Positions 58,999 through 64,000 of a stretch of DNA of 64,000 bases are shown here, piece after piece. The first letter of the stretch is position 1. Every line of letters starts with the position of its first letter. The notes below the pieces were generated by a model. That model did not search any database. It was not told the DNA's origin and saw nothing but the letters and a program-made list of their open reading frames with translations. This DNA is from Centropus unirufus (lineage: Eukaryota; Chordata; Aves; Cuculiformes; Centropidae): contig VYZI01000085.1 of NCBI GenBank assembly GCA_013397695.1, forward strand, positions 595,600 to 659,599, read 5' to 3'. The position numbers and the translations under genes were made by a program.

Positions 58999-61900
58999 AA
59001 CAACTTGGTCAGTTTAAAATGAAAATAATGATCTTCCTTTGCCTTCCTGCTCCCATCAGGATGATCGCAGAAGGTTATCTGTTCTAATAAATCAATTAGA
59101 CCCAACAAGCTGGCTTATTTGCCGATGGGAGGGTTTAGTTTTTGCAGTCTGAGGGTGACTTCCCCAGGTCTGTCACTCCCAAAGATGTGACCTTTGGGCC
59201 TGACCTGGGTGCTTCTGGCTGGGTGAGCACAGCTCTCCGGGCCAGCTCTCAGCCAGGAGAGCAAAACCTGAGCTGAGATGCCCAGTGCAGGACAGTGGGC
59301 GTACAGGGAAAGGGATGGGATGTGCATCCCAACTTCACCCCTGCCCTCCTTGTGGTCAAAAGTCCTCGCTTGGTGGTATCTAAGGGACGTTGAAGCATTG
59401 GAAAGCAATAAGAGGAAGAAGGGATTAAAAAAAGGTTCTTCCATTTAATAAGAATTCTGCTTTGAGCGGCTCTGTTTGTATGTAGTATGGTATGTTACTG
59501 TGTCTTTTTTCCCACTTTTCTGCCTTGCCTGGGTTTTTCTTTTTTTTTTTTTTTTAATTCAAGGGCCAGGTCATTGCTTCTGAACCTCTCTCTCAAGAAC
59601 TGACACTTAAAGTACAAATGAAGCTAATGAAAAGAGACAATATTTTAATGTTAATTAGATATTTCATGTGTCTTAGTTCATCAGAGCAATATTGCTCTTT
59701 TATGTATTACATGAAAGCAGAGCCTTAGCTTGGAGGAAAACAGGGAACACAGCCGGGCATAGAAGTAGTATTCTTGGGTTTGTAATTATTAAAATTATTG
59801 TTATATTTAGGAAAGCAAGGAAACTTTGAAAGGAAGATACTTAATAATAATAATGGAGCTACTGCACTATAGGAAGCCCTGGCAAAGGCTTTACATCTTT
59901 CTTTTTTGCCCTATACGAGCTGGCATTGTAAAAGCTGTGGTCTCCCAGGCTCTTGCGAGGAGAACAGACTTGGCTTTTCTCCAGCATTGCACTGAAATAT
60001 AATGCATTATATTGACATATAATGCACATTCTAGGTCTGTCTTTACCTGGATTCCCCCCTCCTTCATTTCCAATGACATATTATCTTCTTAACACTCGTG
60101 TTAAAACAATGACGTGAGCTGCTAACGCCGTACATCCCGATGAAGCAGCCTAATGATGATATTCCCCAGGACTAGGTACATAACGTACCATATTTTCTGG
60201 GAATGTTTGCATTCCTTGTGGCTTGGTTTCTGCTCCTTTTGCGTTCTTTCACTGGCTATTTGGGAAGTTGCGTTTCACTGCCAGGAGATATTTATACAAA
60301 GCAAATTTCAAAGTTGTGCACATATTTGAAGAAAATGAAATTTCTGGCCCTGTCACAGCAATGAGTTCATTCGTGAGAGGCCTCATGTGTGGACCCCAAA
60401 AGCGGAAAACGCCTGGAGAAGGTCACTGCCTCAGCGGGATCTGCCTTCACACCCCCTATGGTGTCCTGGCTGTGGACAGCCCCTACTGCAGGCATTTTAA
60501 GGTGGGTTTTTAAAAGGTAAAGTACCCCAAAATGCATATAATAATTTCCTGGTAATTGTGTTTCAGCTGGACTTGCTTCTGAGGTCACTCTGGACAGAAA
60601 AAATACATTAAAATTAATATTTGTAAGGAACAGCAGAGCATTTCAAAGTAAACTTGCATGTATTCTGAACAAGAAACATTTCTTATTTAGCAGTTGGTGT
60701 GGGTGCCCACACCTAACAAGAACAGTAGCGTAAAAATGTAGTTAAGCTTTCTATTTTTGTCCACAGCTAGTATTTATAAAAAAAAAAAAAAAAAGTGTTA
60801 GGTCTGTGGTTTCTTTATGTGTTGTTGAGAGCAAAGAGACAACAGAGAGTGAATTCATTAAATAAAGTAGTGTTGCAGATGATTTGCCTGGCTTGGAACA
60901 TCCTTGCTACTTGCATTTTCACAGTGTTTAACAATGCTGTTTTTTTTAAAATAATGTCACGTTTCCTGGGGGGGAATCAAATTTCTGGATAAGAGGTTCA
61001 TGTAAAACACTGAAATTTGAATTTCTTAGTGACGCTGGCTCAAAACTAACATGAGAGGTGAATATTTCACTGAACTGAGAGTGCCAAGGTTGAGTCCAGC
61101 ATGACAAGGGCTCTTTGTAGGTGACACCGAATTCCAAAGAGGTTCGGGTCCCGGAGGATTGGGAAGCTCCGCTGGGGAGCTCACACCGGCCAGGGTTGGA
61201 AGCAGGTTGGGCACCTCAAATGATGAGAAATTAGGGAGTAAAAAAGATCAATGGCAGCCCTGGCGTGAGCTCCAGCACTGCCCGAGTCTCATTCTTTCCC
61301 ATCTCTCGCTCTATATTAGCATTGGAGACAACATGCCAAAAGGATGCCAGAAGGAGGATTTATTTTTTTAATCGGGAGGGGAATAATTTCATAACCCGAA
61401 GTCAAACGCGCGCGCACATAAGACAGACACATGTGCTCACACACCCCAGCAGCAGCAACCCTCGTCCTGCCGCTGTTTGCTTACATAAAGGAAAAAAAAA
61501 ACTTGTCTATTTGGGGTTTATTAATATACATTCGCAATTGTAAATATTCTGCCTTAATGAAAGCTCTTTGCTTTACTACTTGAGGGTTTCTGCCCTTTTG
61601 GGCCATAGCACTGGGCAAACCAAGCGCAGCGCCCCTGGGCTGTAAGTGCTGTAAGTTATATTTAACTAAAATAAACAGGCAGATACAGACACTTCTGCTC
61701 TGCTATAAAAAGGCTGCATATGCTCAGTGCAGGTTTTCTTAAGGTAAGGGACAGAGCTTAGGAAGCTCGAAGGCAGCTAGATTTGCCCATATGGGAAGGC
61801 GGTCTTTCACTGATGATTTTGCAGACAGAAATTGCCCATCTGCACTGTTTGCAGGTGTTTTGAATGATTATATTATTAGCTCTGTCTGTTCAACTTTGCT

Positions 61901-62529
61901 TTTTTATGGTGGCTTTAGTATTGCAGTAAATAAAAAAAAGAAATATATAAGCAGCCATCTGGTTCCCAATTTTTGACTAGCACTCTTTGTCAAGAAAGAA
62001 AAAAGAATTCTCAGATATTATTTCCTAGTTCTGAAACATGGGTAAATGAGAACAAATACCCAAATTCTGACCTGAATGTAAAACAGGGACAGAATTTTCT
62101 GCTTTTTGTTTAACTCGCTCTGATTAATCCATTTAAAAGCAATTGTCTCTGCTCTGTTTTCATTTACACCTCTGTGAAGCTGGCAGAGTCGTTCTGGATT
62201 TGCACCACCTTTTTCAGAGCAGAATCTCCTCCTGCTGGAATTAAAGGGTGGGGGGAAATCAAAGTGAGAGCAGCCATTGTGAAACCATTTTCTATTTCTC
62301 TAAATGGGCAACAAAGACAGCGAGGAAGTGGCCCCTACCCACTGGATTTTACAGGGAGGATTCACATTTCTCACAGATATTTTTGCAAAACAGTGATGGA
62401 ACTTTGCAAGACTTTTTTATCTGCTATCTCAGCAGTAAGTTCCCAATTTTTAGATTGCATTTAGGTTTCTCTGAGCATAATATTTGATTATCGGCAATAT
62501 GTTTTCAGTTAAATATTTCATATAGTGCA
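58999..62529. other. Unique non-coding DNA
   Basis: No supported gene. A T16 tract is at 59540-59555, an A17 tract at 60778-60794, (TAA)n near 59841-59853 and a short alternating CGCGCGCGC run at 61407-61415. The palindrome AATATAATGCATTATATT lies at 59996-60013. The 96-codon frames at 60223-60513 and 62174-62464 have no recognisable product. Confidence 0.55.
59996..60013. repeat. Perfect 18-bp palindrome
   Basis: AATATAATGCATTATATT is self-complementary, and an ATATAATGCA word recurs 5-6 bases downstream (about 60017-60026). AT-rich palindromes of this size can form by chance or by slippage. An ATGCAT core resembles POU-type sites but is not a full octamer. Confidence 0.55.
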
Positions 62530-62580
62530 TAAAGGCCTCTTCTACTCTCGAGCACTCTGCAAGCATTAATGAAAGCAGTG
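62530..62580 (-). repeat. Possible old MIR/L3-type tail (short)
   Basis: CTTCTACTCTCGAGCACTCT, GCAAGCATTAATGAAAGC resembles 'ctttcatctcaaagcactttgcaaacattaatta', the antisense of the ancient tail also seen at 8.26 kb. It is only about 50 bp and divergent, so the call is tentative. Confidence 0.4.
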
Positions 62581-64000
62581 AATTTTGAGATTTATCTGGC
62601 GCCTGGATACCTTTTGCTGCGAATAGTTTCAGAGCTGGACTGCAGCTTCACACAATAATTTAACGTTGCCTCTGTATTCATGAAATCGGAATTATGTATC
62701 TAAATGTAGATAGATTGTCAGCAAATCTTTGGAGAGGTGGCAGCAGGCCTCACGGATACGACCCAAATCCAAATATTCTCCAAATTCACAAAAGATGTAG
62801 ATTGCCTTTTCTGCTCTAAATGCAAGGTTTCATCCACTTTAGGGAAGCTCTGCTCGAGCTCCAGGGCGCTTGGTTATGCAGTGGTGGATTAAACGTGTGA
62901 GAAGGTTGGGCCATGCTCTGCCAGTTTCTGCCATGGTGCAGTTCCTTCACAACCAACGGTGCCACACGTGGGTCTCACACAGGAGTGTGAAAGGCTGGAA
63001 GGTCAGATGAAAAAATTAACTTTATTTTCAGAATAAAATTAAGTATGCACTGATAATTCAAGACTTGCATTCCCCAATATTTAATGACTTCTGAGGCAAC
63101 TACTTAGACCTGCAAGTTGGAGATTGCATTCCCCTGCCTGCTCCTTGGTCTTCTTCTGCCTGAAGGCCCTTTGGAAAGACAGCAGCCTGTGATGGATTGC
63201 AAGTGTTAATCTTGCTTGAGATATTGGAGGACCTTCAAACCAAGCAGAGGGAGGAGAAAGAAGGAGAGGCATGCAGACCAGCTCTAAGGTGAGCTTGGCA
63301 ATGTGGATGGGCAAGGTGGAATCACTGGGTCTTCTTGCTGGTCATGTGCACGGTCCTTGATGTGGCATGAGAGTACCACGGAGCTGCTGTCTATGGAAAA
63401 GTACAATTGTACCAGGAACTTGGCTAAACAATGTTGGTTTTCAAGTTGCATTTCAAGTTGCTTGTCATCATAAAATTCACCCCCACCTCTTGCCTTGCTG
63501 ATTTAAAAAAGGACTCGTTTTTTCAGTTCTTTTTGTCCTGTCCAGATAATAAGCTCTAACTTACTTGTCCTTTCTGAATCTGTGCAAAATACACACATCT
63601 CGAAAACATCTCGATGTGAGACTTGGATGTGGCAGGTAATTTCTTGGCAAATGGTTACTGGAGGTTTTATAGCCTGCCCTCAGTATTTCTGCTTGATTTC
63701 TATCAGTCCAGCTGCTAAACTAAAACAACACGCTCATGTGCTTCATTAATCTTCCATGCATCTATGCCATTGATATTCTAGTAATCTGATCATCGTATCT
63801 TTAAATTAATAGAAGTCAGCGTTCCTAAAAAGATTATACAGTTTTGCATCACCAATGGGAATAGGAACCCAGATAGAGACTGCTCCCCGTACTGGGTACG
63901 CAGCAAATGTAAGTATGGCCAGGATCTCGCTCTAATCCTGAAGGGGTCTCTCACTTCTCAAGGTGCCACTGCTAAGGCTGAAAAAATCATGTTTTTTCAG
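62581..64000. other. Unique non-coding DNA to window end
   Basis: No supported gene or repeat. A 12-bp tandem duplication (TTTCAAGTTGCA, 63439-63450, with a near copy at 63451-63462) is the only structure noted. Confidence 0.5.

Noticed and set aside
58755..59108. 117-codon minus frame through 58801-58998
   Set aside because: It crosses the second N gap; artefact.
60778..60794. A17 tract as a possible processed-pseudogene or SINE tail
   Set aside because: The upstream sequence shows no open frame, SINE promoter boxes or target-site duplication.
61700..61715. TATA-like word CTATAAAAAGG
   Set aside because: No accompanying initiator, GC-rich upstream region or transcript evidence. Such words are frequent in AT-rich DNA.

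Overview
The window looks like non-coding DNA from a bird nuclear genome, either a gene desert or the inside of a very long intron. Seven truncated 3' ends of CR1 LINEs carry the avian-style tail with ATTCTATG repeats and the usual 3' UTR wording. They are the only obvious interspersed repeats. There are a few older SINE/LINE tails of the amniote MIR/L3 type. Base composition is AT-rich with short GC/CpG-richer islets. Two runs of N (215 and 198 bases) mark scaffold gaps. A crocodilian or turtle cannot be fully excluded, but a bird fits best.

I find no supported protein-coding gene, tRNA, rRNA, CRISPR array or prokaryotic feature. The open frames are short (the longest is 206 codons), do not resemble any family I recognise, and several are antisense readings of CR1 sequence. 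They are treated as chance frames.

Layout: 1-8.25 kb is unique sequence with homopolymer tracts and two small hairpins. 8.26-9.06 kb holds an old MIR/L3-type tail, a CTGT microsatellite and a CR1 end. 9.58-10.07 kb is an AT-rich block with repeated homeodomain/HNF1-like words that looks like a regulatory element. CR1 ends follow at 14.65, 17.65 and 24.5 kb. 25.7-27.1 kb contains an 18-bp palindrome and a 30-bp imperfect duplication. 28.24-28.29 kb is a nested hairpin. 30.8-31.5 kb is relatively CpG-rich and runs into the first gap. CR1 recurs at 32.2 kb, old MIR/L3-type tails at 33.1 and 39.4 kb, a 20-bp GAACATGTTC-centred palindrome at 33.82 kb, a possible degenerate reverse-transcriptase fragment near 36.1 kb and a POU-like 20-bp palindrome at 36.31 kb. 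CR1 recurs at 44.0 kb. 45.24-46.08 kb is a strong enhancer-like candidate. A 27-bp minisatellite lies at 46.7 kb, a possible non-coding exon at 52.5 kb, a tandem-repeat/palindrome cluster at 53.85-54.04 kb, a GC islet at 55.2 kb, CR1 at 58.2 kb and the second gap at 58.8 kb.

No genes work together here. The most plausible biological content is distal cis-regulatory DNA for a neighbouring gene outside the window, set in old, decaying CR1-derived sequence. No new system is evident. The best leads are the palindromic and duplicated binding-site-like blocks, and all of them need cross-species alignment to be tested.
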